Assembly (NCBI RefSeq): GCF_000615285.1
Contig: NZ_BALU01000011.1
Location: forward strand, 1-64,000
DNA length: 64,000 bases
DNA from: Lactobacillus kitasatonis DSM 16761 = JCM 1039
GTDB taxonomy: Bacteria; Bacillota; Bacilli; Lactobacillales; Lactobacillaceae
Direction of reading: 5' to 3'
Shown here one piece after another: positions 35,301-44,991 of this stretch. Every line of letters begins with the position of its first letter. The first letter of the stretch is position 1. The notes beneath the pieces are model-generated. The model searched no databases, was not told the DNA's origin, and saw only the letters and a list, made by a program, of their open reading frames with translations. Position numbers and translations under genes: made by a program.

Positions 35301-36515
35301 ATGAAATTTATTCACTTTGCGGATGCGCATTTAGATAGTCCATTTCGTGGGCTATCTTTTTTGCCATCTAAGGAATTTAACCAAATATATCAAGCAGCTG
35401 ATCAATCATTAACTAAAATTGTTGATCTAGCTTTAAAAGAAAATGTTGACTTAGTTTTGATTGCTGGTGATACTTTTGATAGTAATACACCATCTCCAAG
35501 AGCGCAGCTCTTTTTTGCCAAGCAAATTGAGCGATTAACTGACCAAAAAATTCAAGTTGTAATGATTTTTGGTAACCACGACCATATGAAAAAAGAAGAT
35601 TTGCTGGTTACCAAGACGCCTTATTTCAAATTGCTAGGTAATGGTGAAAAGGTAGAAACAGTTACTTTTGAAACAAAAGATGGCTTTGCCTATGACGTGA
35701 TTGGCTTTTCATACTTGAATAACCACATTACGCGTGACATGATTCCTGATTTTCCTGAAAAGGGACAAGATTACACTTTTGGTTTAATGCATGCACAGGA
35801 AAAGGCACAAGCTGGCAACGTTTATGCACCTTTTACTACTAGTGAAGTGCAGAATCTTAATTATGACTACTTCGCTTTAGGCCACATCCACGCACGCAAT
35901 AATTTGTCAGAAGACCCATGGATCGTTTATCCAGGTAATATTCAAGGTCGTCATATCAATGAGATGGGTGCTAAAGGCTGTTATCTTGGTGAAATCGATG
36001 AACAAACTAAGAAAACGACTATTGAATTTAAACAAACAAGTCCAATCATTTGGCAAGCTGCAGAGATTAACCTGGAAGATGAAATTGATAAAGCTGGTTT
36101 ACAATCAAAGATCATTGATGCGTTAAATCAAGCTAAACAAAAGACATACTTTAGCTTAACCATTAAAGGTGCTCAATATTTGACCGAAGAAGAGCGAGAG
36201 TTAACTGCAGATACTGATTTTTGGCAGACAATTTCGCAGAATTCACCATTTGATTCACAGTTAGTTGACGTTCGTTACGAGACTAATACCAGCCTTGAGT
36301 TAAATGAGAATGATCAGAAGGCTTTTGAAAAGGCAAAATCAGAAGTTTTCTCTATGGATGAGTTTGCCAAAATCGTCAACGACTGGAAGAAGAAAGATCC
36401 AGAAGCGGCAGTGTTAGCTGAAGACCCTAAATTTATTGAAGAAGTTAAGCAATTAACCGAAGTAAAGCTAATGAGTAAATTGAAAGGAATTAAAGATGAG
36501 ACTGAAACAAATTAA
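35301..36515 (+). CDS. yhaO: SbcD/Mre11-like metallophosphoesterase (YhaO)
   Basis: This 404-residue predicted DNA repair nuclease subunit begins with the calcineurin-like phosphoesterase fold. FADAHLDSP, then LIAGDTFDS, IFGNHDH and ALGHIHAR are the metal-binding motifs of SbcD/Mre11 in order. It overlaps yhaN by 20 bp. YhaO and YhaN would form a membrane-linked SbcDC/Mre11-Rad50-like pair acting on DNA ends, an inference from fold and gene order. The exact substrate is not known. Confidence 0.88.
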   Translation: MKFIHFADAHLDSPFRGLSFLPSKEFNQIYQAADQSLTKIVDLALKENVDLVLIAGDTFDSNTPSPRAQLFFAKQIERLTDQKIQVVMIFGNHDHMKKEDLLVTKTPYFKLLGNGEKVETVTFETKDGFAYDVIGFSYLNNHITRDMIPDFPEKGQDYTFGLMHAQEKAQAGNVYAPFTTSEVQNLNYDYFALGHIHARNNLSEDPWIVYPGNIQGRHINEMGAKGCYLGEIDEQTKKTTIEFKQTSPIIWQAAEINLEDEIDKAGLQSKIIDALNQAKQKTYFSLTIKGAQYLTEEERELTADTDFWQTISQNSPFDSQLVDVRYETNTSLELNENDQKAFEKAKSEVFSMDEFAKIVNDWKKKDPEAAVLAEDPKFIEEVKQLTEVKLMSKLKGIKDETETN

Positions 36516-38991
36516 CATTATCAATTTTGGCCAGTTTTCAAGCAAGTCTTTTGATTTACCTAGCAAGCAAATTAATGTCTTCTTTGGTGCAAACGAAGCA
36601 GGCAAAAGTACGACAGTAGCCTTCATTAAGCAAATTATGTTTGGCTTTCATTTGCGCAGTAATTCATCCCCATTTTTTGAAGATTACACGCCACTAGCTC
36701 ATGTTAGTCCAATGGGCGGTAGTTTAATTTTTGAAGCAGACGATAGCGAATACGAATTAGAGCGTCTTTATGCCAAAGGCGATAAAACTAAGCGCGGTAT
36801 TTTAACTGTTAAAAAAGATGGACAAGTAGTACCTGAGAGTCTTTTCTTTGATCAGATTCAAAATATCGATGGCTCATTTTATGCCGATAGTTTTATCTTT
36901 AACCAAGAGATGCTGGGTCAGGTAAGTAGCTTGAGCCAAGAAGATTTGTTGGATCGTATTTATTATCTTGGCGCAGCAGATAGTGGCAAGTTGCTTGAGA
37001 TGCGTGATGGTTTTGAAAAAGAAGCCGGCAAACTGTTCAAGAAGACTGGTAAAAAGCCAGAAGTAAATCGTTTGCTTAAGCAAATGGAAGACGATCGTGA
37101 CAATCTGGCTCAAACGCAAGCAGAGTTTGATGATTATGAAGAACTTGATCGTGATTTAACTGCTAAAAGTGACGAGTTAAAGAGTAAGCAACAAGCTTTA
37201 GAGAAGCTGCAAAAAAGGGCGCAAGAATTGCGTGACCTGCAAAAAGAATTAGGCAATTACCAAACTTTGCTAGATTTGCAAAAGCAAGTTAAGGATACGC
37301 AGTTTGATAGTGAAAATTATCAAAAAGCGCAAGATATCATGGCGCAAGGTCGCAATTTGCAAAAGACGATTAAGTCTTTGAAAGAGCAATTAGCTGATCT
37401 GGATAATAATAATCAGGCTGATTTGTCAGCTAGCAAAAAGCTTGTCCAACAAAAGTCGCAACTACTTCAATGGCAAGCAGAATATAAATCATGTTTGCAA
37501 AAGGCTGATGAACTCAAACAAGAAAAAGAACAAATTCTTGCTTTATCTCCTGATACCAAGCAAGTACTAGACTTGACGCCAGAGCAAATCAAACAGCTGC
37601 AAGCAGATTATTTAGCTTTGCCTAAACAAGAAAATCGAGTTGAAGCTGCTGCTAATTCCAATGATAAACTCTGGTATGTGATTGGTGCCGTCCTAGCAGT
37701 CCTTGGTTTGATCTTACTGGTTATGATGGGGACAGTTGGCGTGATCGCCTTAATTACCGGCCTAATCTTTCTTGGTGCAGGCTACGTTAAAGGTAATAAC
37801 GCCAATAAACAAAATGCCGCTATTTTGGAAAAGCAAAAACTGGTCGCACAAAAGCGCCAGGGATTTGGGCAACAATATGGCTTGAATCCTGATAATTTGG
37901 ATATTAATAATCTGGTGGCTAATGCCAACCAGTATCACTTAAAAGAAAACGCTGAGAAGGCAAATAATGAACAACTGAGCCAGATTAATCAAGAAGTCGC
38001 CCAATTAGCCGCAAATGTGCAAAATATGCTGAAAAAGCCAATTGAGGATGATTTTAGCTCCGTTTTAAGTGGAATTGATGAACTGGAAGAAAAGATTGAC
38101 CACAGTCAAGAAATTGGTCAACGAAGAATGACGATTTCGTCTGCTTTAAAGCAGGACCAGCAAGATTTGAAAGAATTGGGTTTGCAACTTCAAACTTTGT
38201 TTGTTCAAGCTAATGTCAAAAATATGGCCGATTATGATGCTGTGTACAAAGATTCATTAGAGCAAGCCAAAATTAGGACGCAGGTCGAAGCACTTAAGAA
38301 GAGCTTAAACGATGATTTAACTCAATTGACAAAGACTAATCCAGCTGAATTAGAGCAGCAATTGCATGAATTGAATGATCAAATAGCTGCAGCTAATAAT
38401 GAAATCAGCGATTTACAACAACAAAACGCACAAGTACAGGTTAAGTTGAATAATTTGGCTGATTCAACTGCAGTATTTGAAGCGAAACAAGATTTGGCCA
38501 ATACCGAAACTAATTTTGAAAGCAGTAGTAAGGAATATCTTGCTAACTTGCTTGCAGCTAAATGGATTGGTCGCTCACTTGATTTGGCTTCAAATGAACG
38601 TTTTCCAAAGATGTTGAAAGCAGCTAAGGAATATTTGGCTCTGCTTACAGGTGGCCGCTACGTTGATCTTGATTTAGGTAAAAAGCTAACGGTTATCAGA
38701 AAAGATGGCAAAAAGCGCGATGTTAAATACTTATCTCGTGGTACGGCCGAACAACTTTACTTTGCTTTAAAATTGGCCTTTGTTGAACAAATTAAGGACG
38801 AAATTAATTTGCCAATTTTGATTGATGATTCATTTGTTAACTTTGATGATAACCGAATCAAATATATTGAACAGCTATTGAGGAGGATTAGCGAAAACAA
38901 TCAAGTTCTGATTTTTACGGCTCAAGAAAACTTAGTCGAAAAATTAGGGATCCAGCCTTTAACTTTTACGAAAGGAAATCAAAATGCTTAA
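36496..38991 (+). CDS. yhaN: SbcC/Rad50-like ATPase with central membrane segment (YhaN)
   Basis: This 831-residue protein has a Rad50/SMC-type ATPase head split by long coiled coils. Walker A GANEAGKST is at residues 31-39 and the Walker B region LPILIDDSFVNFD is near the C-terminus, with SRGTAEQL as signature motif. Midway (about residues 395-430) is a hydrophobic double segment, LWYVIGAVLAVLGLILL and VIALITGLIFLGAGY, likely two membrane helices. This would tether the coiled coil to the membrane. It is transcribed with yhaO (overlap 20 bp) and yhaM (overlap 8 bp). Confidence 0.87.
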   Translation: MRLKQINIINFGQFSSKSFDLPSKQINVFFGANEAGKSTTVAFIKQIMFGFHLRSNSSPFFEDYTPLAHVSPMGGSLIFEADDSEYELERLYAKGDKTKRGILTVKKDGQVVPESLFFDQIQNIDGSFYADSFIFNQEMLGQVSSLSQEDLLDRIYYLGAADSGKLLEMRDGFEKEAGKLFKKTGKKPEVNRLLKQMEDDRDNLAQTQAEFDDYEELDRDLTAKSDELKSKQQALEKLQKRAQELRDLQKELGNYQTLLDLQKQVKDTQFDSENYQKAQDIMAQGRNLQKTIKSLKEQLADLDNNNQADLSASKKLVQQKSQLLQWQAEYKSCLQKADELKQEKEQILALSPDTKQVLDLTPEQIKQLQADYLALPKQENRVEAAANSNDKLWYVIGAVLAVLGLILLVMMGTVGVIALITGLIFLGAGYVKGNNANKQNAAILEKQKLVAQKRQGFGQQYGLNPDNLDINNLVANANQYHLKENAEKANNEQLSQINQEVAQLAANVQNMLKKPIEDDFSSVLSGIDELEEKIDHSQEIGQRRMTISSALKQDQQDLKELGLQLQTLFVQANVKNMADYDAVYKDSLEQAKIRTQVEALKKSLNDDLTQLTKTNPAELEQQLHELNDQIAAANNEISDLQQQNAQVQVKLNNLADSTAVFEAKQDLANTETNFESSSKEYLANLLAAKWIGRSLDLASNERFPKMLKAAKEYLALLTGGRYVDLDLGKKLTVIRKDGKKRDVKYLSRGTAEQLYFALKLAFVEQIKDEINLPILIDDSFVNFDDNRIKYIEQLLRRISENNQVLIFTAQENLVEKLGIQPLTFTKGNQNA

Positions 38992-39960
38992 ACGACTCTT
39001 AGATTATAATGACGGCGAAGAAATGGATATCGTCGTTTTGATTAAGAATTCGCAATTGCGACGGAATAAGAAAAATAAGCTATTTTTAGCAATGCAATTT
39101 GGCGATGGGTCAGGCGAGATTCGTGGCAACTTTTGGGATGCAACCAATCAAGATGCGGCTACCTTTAGTACAGGTACGATTGTAGAATTAAACGGTAAAA
39201 GAGAAGAATATCAAGGACGTCCACAAATTCGTATTTATAGTTTAAGGGTGGTTGGACCACAAGAAGGCTATGAGTTAGATCAATTCGTTAAGTCAGCTCC
39301 AGAACCGATTAATGATATGCATGCCGAAATTAATCAATTTGTTAATCAAATTCAAAATAGAACTTGGAAGACGATTGTTCAATATTTGTTGAAGAAGTGG
39401 GGCAAACGCTTCTATGATTATCCAGCAGGGAGGAGCAATCACCATGCTGTGCGTGGCGGTCTTGCTTTTCACACTTTGTCGATGCTTAAGGATGCCAAGG
39501 GTCTGGCTGATAATTACGAACAAATTAATCGTTCGTTACTTTATGCGGGATGCATTTTGCATGATATGGGCAAGGTCTTGGAACTAACGGGTCCAGCGGC
39601 AACGCAATACACCACAGAAGGTAATTTGGTTGGTCACTTAGTACTTATTGATGAACAAATTATGCTGGCTGCACAAGATTTAAAGATTGATCTAGAATCT
39701 GAAGCTCTGCTTTTGCTTAGACACATGGTTTTGTCACACCACGGTAGATATGAATATGGTTCACCAAAGTTACCAGCATTGCTTGAAGCAGAAATTTTGC
39801 ACCGCATCGATGATATGGATGCAATGGTTTATGCAGTAACAAATGCATTACAACACACTGGCAGAGGGACATTTACTGAACCGCTACTTAGCAAGATGGC
39901 AAGCGTTATTATCGTCCAAAACATGATCCAGCTTTGGATAATGCTAAGCATTTGGAATAA
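38984..39960 (+). pseudogene. yhaM: 3'-5' exoribonuclease YhaM, frameshifted near the C-terminus
   Basis: YhaM is a 3'-5' exoribonuclease with an N-terminal OB domain and an HD domain, here seen as HAVRGGLAFHT and GCILHDMGK. All of these are intact. At 39893 the codon run reads AGC-AAG-ATG; one additional A (AGC-AAA-GAT-GGC) restores the usual tail KDGKRYYRPKHDPALDNAKH and ends at TAA 39960, giving about 325 residues. As written, the frame runs on to 40015 with a foreign C-terminus of roughly 40 residues. The catalytic domain survives, so activity may remain. Confidence 0.85.
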
Positions 39961-39970
39961 AAAGTGCACG

Positions 39971-40010
39971 AAAAAAGAGGTTAACTTCAAAAAAGTTAAC
40001 CTCTTTTTTT
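39971..40010. terminator. Bidirectional terminator between yhaM and prsA
   Basis: The stem AAAAAAGAGGTTAACTT/AAGTTAACCTCTTTTTT with a short loop serves both convergent operons. Confidence 0.92.
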
Positions 40011-40034
40011 GCTAATTTACTAACTAAATATTTA

Positions 40035-40940
40035 TTACTTAGTAGCGCTAGTAGTTGAAACGTATGATGCTAATACGTCCTTCAAGTCGTTATCCTTGAT
40101 TGAAACATCAGCACGTTTCAAAACAGTTGAGATAACGTCCTTCATAATTGCCTGGTCTTGAGCCATTGATGCGTAAATTTCGTTGTCAATAGCCTTCTTG
40201 TGATCAGCAAACTTACCCTTAGCTGGGTGGTTGATCATCTTAATTACGTGGTAACCAGATTGTGACTTAACTGGGGTTGAAGTTACTTCACCAGTCTTAA
40301 GCTTAAATGCAGCGTTCTTGAATGATGAGTCAAGAGTGTTATCAGTTGAGTCAAATGCAGGAAGCTTACCAGCTTTGTTCTTAGTAGCAGTATCAAGTGA
40401 GTATTTCTTAGCTAAGCTCTTAAAGCTCTTACCATCCTTCAATTGCTTGATGATGCTTTGAGCAGTTGACTTCTTAGCAACCAAAATGTGTTGTACAGTT
40501 ACCTTAGGTTGGTAGCTCTTCCAAGCTTGTTGTTCTTGCTTCTTTGAAATCTTCTTAATGTGCTTTAATGCTTGTTCAGAAAGAAGGTTAGTCTTTAAGT
40601 TTTCCTTGAAGCTTGAAGCAGTCATACCGTTTTGTTGTAAAACAGCACTAAATTGTGAGCCGTATTGCTTCTTGTAGTTGTTGTATTGCTTGTCAACTTT
40701 CTTTGATGAAACGTACTTGCCGTATTGTTGTTTCAAAGCACGGTTGATGATCATGTTAGCCAAAGCTGACTTACCAGCTTGTGACTTCTTCATTTCATCG
40801 TAGTATTGTTGTTGAGTAATCTTACCGCCCTTGTAGGAAGCAACAGTAGAATTACTGCCACTGTTAGAACAAGCAGCAGTTGATAATGCAACACCAGCTA
40901 CAGCTACGACTGCAGCAATTTTCTTCATATAACTCTTCAT
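40035..40940 (-). CDS. prsA: PrsA foldase lipoprotein (peptidyl-prolyl isomerase)
   Basis: PrsA folds secreted proteins on the outer face of the membrane. The 301-residue precursor has a lipoprotein signal ending LSTAAC, a rotamase/PpiC domain (TVQHILVAKKST, then TSTPVKSQSGYHVIKM) and flanking helical regions. I chose ATG 40940 because GTGGAG lies ten bases before it; the upstream TTG at 40979 is not supported. It lies in the same minus-strand group as hit and the YhaH-like gene. This order near ecsAB is known from Bacillus and Lactobacillus. Confidence 0.92.
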   Translation of the reverse strand: MKSYMKKIAAVVAVAGVALSTAACSNSGSNSTVASYKGGKITQQQYYDEMKKSQAGKSALANMIINRALKQQYGKYVSSKKVDKQYNNYKKQYGSQFSAVLQQNGMTASSFKENLKTNLLSEQALKHIKKISKKQEQQAWKSYQPKVTVQHILVAKKSTAQSIIKQLKDGKSFKSLAKKYSLDTATKNKAGKLPAFDSTDNTLDSSFKNAAFKLKTGEVTSTPVKSQSGYHVIKMINHPAKGKFADHKKAIDNEIYASMAQDQAIMKDVISTVLKRADVSIKDNDLKDVLASYVSTTSATK

Positions 40941-41057
40941 ATAATTAAATCTCCACATCCTTAAATAAGTAACTGTCAACTAATATACCATAAAAATGAC
41001 CAAATCGTTTTTAAATAGCGAATATTCACAGAAAAATCAAAATTTCTTTAAATTTTC

Positions 41058-41414
41058 TTAGGCCTTTTCGTCATCTTGAGCATCTGAACCAGTAAATGAA
41101 CTCAAATCTTGGTTAACTTCTTCGCCTTTTTGTTTCATGCGATCAACTGTAGGTTGAATATGTCTAGAATATTTTTCAACATCATCGCTGATATCGCTAA
41201 TAGTACGTTGTGCTGCAGGCATTTGTTCACTTAATTCACGACTAGCTTGCTTAGCATTTTGCAAAGCTGTAGCGAAACGATTGCCTTCATGTTTTAAAGC
41301 ATCGAATTCAACTTTCAATGGTTTGCCAGGACGATTGCCGTCACTGTCTGTTAAACATGAAAAAACAAAACCAAAAGCAGCACCAAAAACTGTTCCTAAT
41401 AAAAAGCGTTTCAT
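41058..41414 (-). CDS. YtxH/YhaH-like membrane-anchored protein
   Basis: This 118-residue protein starts with a glycine-rich transmembrane segment (FLLGTVFGAAFGFVFSC). Then come a helical, Gln- and Lys-rich coiled-coil region and an acidic tail. It fits the small YtxH/YhaH group, whose function is not established. It lies between hit and prsA, as the corresponding gene does in B. subtilis. Its start is only 11 bases from the hit stop, so it is probably in the same operon. Confidence 0.75.
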   Translation of the reverse strand: MKRFLLGTVFGAAFGFVFSCLTDSDGNRPGKPLKVEFDALKHEGNRFATALQNAKQASRELSEQMPAAQRTISDISDDVEKYSRHIQPTVDRMKQKGEEVNQDLSSFTGSDAQDDEKA

Positions 41415-41425
41415 TTGTCTACTCC

Positions 41426-41857
41426 TTAAAATTGAGCTTTAATCTTGTCAGCAACTTCGTTGTACTTAGCCTCATCGTACTTGTCAGCGTTGTTGCGAGT
41501 CATGAGCTTCAAACCATCGCCTTCAAAACGAGGAATGAAGTGGATGTGTGAGTGCATAACTACTTGGTTAGCGGACTTACCGTTGTTAGTGGTGATGTTC
41601 ATACCTGTAACGTTAGGGAAGGCCTTCTTGATTGCATTGGCAATTTCAGGGATGTATTGCAAGTATTGCTGTGCATCTTCTTTAGTGTAATCAAACAAGT
41701 TAACGATGTGTTTCTTTGGCACCATTAAAGTATGACCTGGGTTTACTTGTGAGATGTCCAAGAAAGCTTTAACATCGTCATTTTCAAAAACTGTGTAACT
41801 AGGAATTTCACCGCGAATAATTTTACAGAATAAACAATCATCTACTAATTTTTCCAT
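41426..41857 (-). CDS. hit: HIT-family hydrolase
   Basis: This 143-residue protein belongs to the histidine triad superfamily, with HSHIHFIP holding His-102, His-104 and His-106. Such proteins hydrolyse AMP-linked or ADP-linked substrates. CLFCKIIRGEIPS at the N-terminus is the usual family start, with Cys-9 and Cys-11 perhaps binding zinc with a His. It is divergent from ecsA, 91 bp away. Its place beside ecsAB and prsA is conserved in Firmicutes. Confidence 0.92.
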   Translation of the reverse strand: MEKLVDDCLFCKIIRGEIPSYTVFENDDVKAFLDISQVNPGHTLMVPKKHIVNLFDYTKEDAQQYLQYIPEIANAIKKAFPNVTGMNITTNNGKSANQVVMHSHIHFIPRFEGDGLKLMTRNNADKYDEAKYNEVADKIKAQF

Positions 41858-41948
41858 AATATATACCTCTTGTGTTTGAACTTTAGTTTCTTATTAAGTT
41901 CATGCTATCATACTATATGTATTAAATCAGTAAAGAAAGATAGGAAAA

Positions 41949-42692
41949 ATGACATTAAAAATTGAACATTTAACTGGGGGCTACACGGGTGTCCCGGTTA
42001 TTAAAGATATAAATTTAGAAATTAAGCCAGGTGAAGCATTGGGCTTGATCGGTTTAAACGGGGCTGGTAAGTCAACAACAATTAAGCATATTTTAGGCTT
42101 GCTGAGACCTCAAAAAGGCAAGATCACTTTAAACGACGTTGTTTTAACTGAGCAACCTACGAAGTTTAAGCGTGAAGTAGATTATATTCCTGAAACGCCA
42201 ATTTTGTATCCAGAATTGACCTTAAAAGAGCACTTGGAATTGACAATGCTCAGTTACAAACTGGATGAAAAGAAGGCCTGGGCAAGAGCACATGAATTGC
42301 TCAAGATGTTCAGACTTGATGATAAGCTTGAATGGTTGCCAATTCACTTTTCAAAAGGGATGCGCCAAAAGGTAATGATCGTATCTGCCTTTTTAGCTGA
42401 TACAAGTTTGCTTGTGATCGATGAACCATTTACAGGACTTGATCCTTTGGCTGTTGCCAACTTGATTGATTTGATTAGAAAGGCAATTGCTAATGGCAAG
42501 ATGGTGCTTATGACCACTCACGTTTTAGCTGATGCACAACAAGCCATTTCAAACTATGCTGTTTTAAACAACGGTACGATCGAAGTTATCGGCAGTTTGC
42601 AAGATATTCGTGAACACTACGGCTTAAAGCCTGATGATCCATTTGATAAGTTATATTTGGCTTTGAATAGAGAGGATCATGGCAATGCGTGA
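41949..42692 (+). CDS. ecsA: ABC transporter ATP-binding protein EcsA
   Basis: This 247-residue ATPase has Walker A GLNGAGKST (residues 35-43), the signature segment HFSKGMRQK, Walker B LLVIDEPF and the switch His in TTHV. It pairs with EcsB downstream. In B. subtilis EcsAB affects secretion, competence and intramembrane proteolysis, although the substrate is not settled. The assignment rests on sequence and on the neighbouring hit and prsA genes. The ecsB start overlaps its end by 14 bp. Confidence 0.9.
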   Translation: MTLKIEHLTGGYTGVPVIKDINLEIKPGEALGLIGLNGAGKSTTIKHILGLLRPQKGKITLNDVVLTEQPTKFKREVDYIPETPILYPELTLKEHLELTMLSYKLDEKKAWARAHELLKMFRLDDKLEWLPIHFSKGMRQKVMIVSAFLADTSLLVIDEPFTGLDPLAVANLIDLIRKAIANGKMVLMTTHVLADAQQAISNYAVLNNGTIEVIGSLQDIREHYGLKPDDPFDKLYLALNREDHGNA

Positions 42693-43917
42693 GTTAGCTA
42701 AAAAGAGATTAAATGAAAATCTCAAGCAATCAGTTAAGTATTTAACGCTTGTTTTCAATGACTTCTTTATTTTGGCTTTGATCTTTTTAGTTGGTGCATT
42801 GATGTTTTGGTATGCTGAAGCGATGAAGACGATGCCAACTAACCTTTGGTTCTATAAGCCACTGACAGGATTCATCTTATGGCTGCCTCTTTTGACAGGA
42901 CGCTTTGTTACTTTAATCAAAGAAGCAGATATGCAGTTTCTGTTCACGCAAGATGAGCAGATGGATGAATATTTGAAACCGATGCACAGATATAGCTTGG
43001 TTTTACCATTCATTTTAGAAATCTTGCTTGCAGGTATTGTCCTCCCATTCGCTACAGTTAAAGCAGGCATTAGTGTTTGGAACTATATCTTGTTGGTGCT
43101 CGCTATGCTCTTTATCAAAGATGCAGAACTAGAAATTGAAAAAAGCAATCTATACTTTGGCAAAAAGCTAAGTTTTGGACTAGTTAGTTTAGTTGCCTTG
43201 CTTATTGCAATGCTTTCCACTTATTATCCAATGGTAGGTTTGGCTTTAGGTGTAGTTGGAACTATCTTGTTTGCGCCTAACTTTAAGCCATCGTTTGGCG
43301 ATAAGATGAATAAAAAGCTGCTCTTTGATTGGCGCTATGCTGTAGAAAGCGAAAAGGCTAGAAAAGACCGTGTTTATTCAGTCTTCAGCATGTTTACCGA
43401 TGTCGAAGAAAAGCAAGTAAGCATCAAGCGAAGAAAGTACTTGGATTTCCTTTTGCCTAAGTCAATTGCTAAAGAAAATCCTAACTTGTTCTTATACAGA
43501 AGATCACTACTTAGAAATCCAGAGTATTTGAACTTGCTGGTTAGAATGACCGTCTTCGCAATTTTGATTTCATGGTTAGTGCAAGATTGGCGCTGGGCGC
43601 TTGGCTTATCATGCTTGGTGATCTTCTTGACTGTTTATCAATTATTGCCAATGGCAACCGAATTCGACCGAAACTTTATGTATCGTGTTTACCCAATTGA
43701 ACGTCAAGATCGTGGCAAGGACTTGGTCAAAGTATTAACTTTAGGCTTGCTGATTCAATGGGTATTAATCAGTATTTTCTGGTTATTGTTATTGCCAATT
43801 AATGTAAACTTATTTGAAGCAATTGGTATTTTACTCGTGTTTACCGCATTGGTAGTTGCCACTTACTTACCAAATCGCGTTAGAAAAATTAATCAAAAGA
43901 ACTTTGGAATTAGATAG
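42679..43917 (+). CDS. ecsB: ABC transporter permease EcsB
   Basis: This 412-residue membrane protein has about ten hydrophobic segments and matches the EcsB family by length, by position behind ecsA and by the motif ILWLPLLTGRFVTL. It forms the membrane part of the Ecs transporter. Two in-frame ATGs exist, 42679 and 42685; the second is better spaced from AGAGG. trmB starts 11 bp after its stop. No ecsC gene follows. Confidence 0.87.
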   Translation: MAMRELAKKRLNENLKQSVKYLTLVFNDFFILALIFLVGALMFWYAEAMKTMPTNLWFYKPLTGFILWLPLLTGRFVTLIKEADMQFLFTQDEQMDEYLKPMHRYSLVLPFILEILLAGIVLPFATVKAGISVWNYILLVLAMLFIKDAELEIEKSNLYFGKKLSFGLVSLVALLIAMLSTYYPMVGLALGVVGTILFAPNFKPSFGDKMNKKLLFDWRYAVESEKARKDRVYSVFSMFTDVEEKQVSIKRRKYLDFLLPKSIAKENPNLFLYRRSLLRNPEYLNLLVRMTVFAILISWLVQDWRWALGLSCLVIFLTVYQLLPMATEFDRNFMYRVYPIERQDRGKDLVKVLTLGLLIQWVLISIFWLLLLPINVNLFEAIGILLVFTALVVATYLPNRVRKINQKNFGIR

Positions 43918-43928
43918 GGAATAGAGAA

Positions 43929-44585
43929 ATGAGATTAAGAAATAAACCTTGGGCTGTAAAGCTTGTTAATGATCACCCTGAAAGTGTGTTGCAAAACCCA
44001 GATCCTGATAAGAAGATTGATTGGGCTGAACGTTTTGGCAATGATCATCCAATTGAAATTGAAGTAGGATCAGGTAAGGGTCACTTTATTACTACATTGG
44101 CTAAAATGCATCCCGACAAAAACTACGTTGCTTTAGAATTGCAAACTACTGCAGCTGGTATTATCTTGCGAACTAAGCTTGAAAAGGGGTTGGATAACTT
44201 GCAAATTTTGCGTGGGGATGCGGCCGATATTAACAGCTTTTTTGACAAGAACACCACTGACGTAATCTACTTGAACTTTAGTGATCCATGGCCAAAGGCT
44301 CGTCATAAAAAGCGTCGTTTAACTTATAAGAGCTTTTTAAGTAAGTATGAAGAAGTGTTGAAGCCAGAAGGTCATATTGAATTTAAAACTGATAATTCAG
44401 GCTTGTTCGCTTATTCTGTGCAAAGTATGAATAATTACGGAATGTTCTTCGATTTTGTGAGTGTTGATTTACACCATGAAAAGCCAGAAGTCGTTGAAAA
44501 GAATATTGAAACTGAATATGAGCATAAATTTGCGGCAAAGGGCAATCCGATCTATGCATTGCATGCTCATTTTGAAACCAAGTAG
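43929..44585 (+). CDS. trmB: tRNA (guanine-N7-)-methyltransferase
   Basis: This 218-residue SAM-dependent enzyme methylates G46 of tRNAs. The SAM-binding motif IEVGSGKG is near residue 40 and the family signature YLNFSDPWPKARHKKRRL near residue 117. A GAHF-type segment is not seen, but length and motifs are normal. It begins 11 bp after ecsB and ends 65 bp before the thioredoxin-like gene. The group trmB, thioredoxin, ytpR is conserved in Firmicutes. Confidence 0.95.
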   Translation: MRLRNKPWAVKLVNDHPESVLQNPDPDKKIDWAERFGNDHPIEIEVGSGKGHFITTLAKMHPDKNYVALELQTTAAGIILRTKLEKGLDNLQILRGDAADINSFFDKNTTDVIYLNFSDPWPKARHKKRRLTYKSFLSKYEEVLKPEGHIEFKTDNSGLFAYSVQSMNNYGMFFDFVSVDLHHEKPEVVEKNIETEYEHKFAAKGNPIYALHAHFETK

Positions 44586-44650
44586 TTTGCAAAAAGCCAG
44601 CATTTTTGTATAATACTTGTAAAAAGTAAGAAAGAATAGAGGCATAAAAA

Positions 44651-44971
44651 ATGGAAGAAATTAAAGCATTAACTGAAGACAAGTTACAAGAAATTACTAA
44701 ATCTGGTCGCGTTGTTTTGGAATTTTCAGCAGCATGGTGCCCAGACTGCCGCTTCCTTGATCCATTTTTGCCAGAAATTGAAAAGGATTTTTCAGAAGCT
44801 AAATTTTACAAAATTGACCGTGATGACTCAATTGACGTTGCAAAAAAATTAATGATTATGGGAATTCCTTCATTTGTTGTCTACCAAGATGGCAAAGAAA
44901 TTGGTAGACTAGTAAATAAGGACCGTAAAACTAAAGATGAAGTAGAAAAATTTTTGCGATCACTTGACTAA
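44651..44971 (+). CDS. Thioredoxin-like protein (YtpP type)
   Basis: This 106-residue protein has a thioredoxin fold with active site WCPDC (Cys-30 and Cys-33) instead of the usual WCGPC. This suits a thiol-disulfide enzyme of the YtpP group. GIPSFVVYQDGKE contains the expected cis-Pro near residue 75. Role and partner are unknown, though YtpP-type proteins have been linked to low-molecular-weight thiol repair. It lies next to ytpR with a 20-bp gap. Confidence 0.87.
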   Translation: MEEIKALTEDKLQEITKSGRVVLEFSAAWCPDCRFLDPFLPEIEKDFSEAKFYKIDRDDSIDVAKKLMIMGIPSFVVYQDGKEIGRLVNKDRKTKDEVEKFLRSLD

Positions 44972-44991
44972 AAGAGGAGATTTAAAAAAGC

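Noticed and set aside
40941-40979. N-terminal extension of PrsA from a TTG codon
   Set aside because: It would precede the signal peptide with unusual residues and has no ribosome binding site; ATG 40940 is supported.
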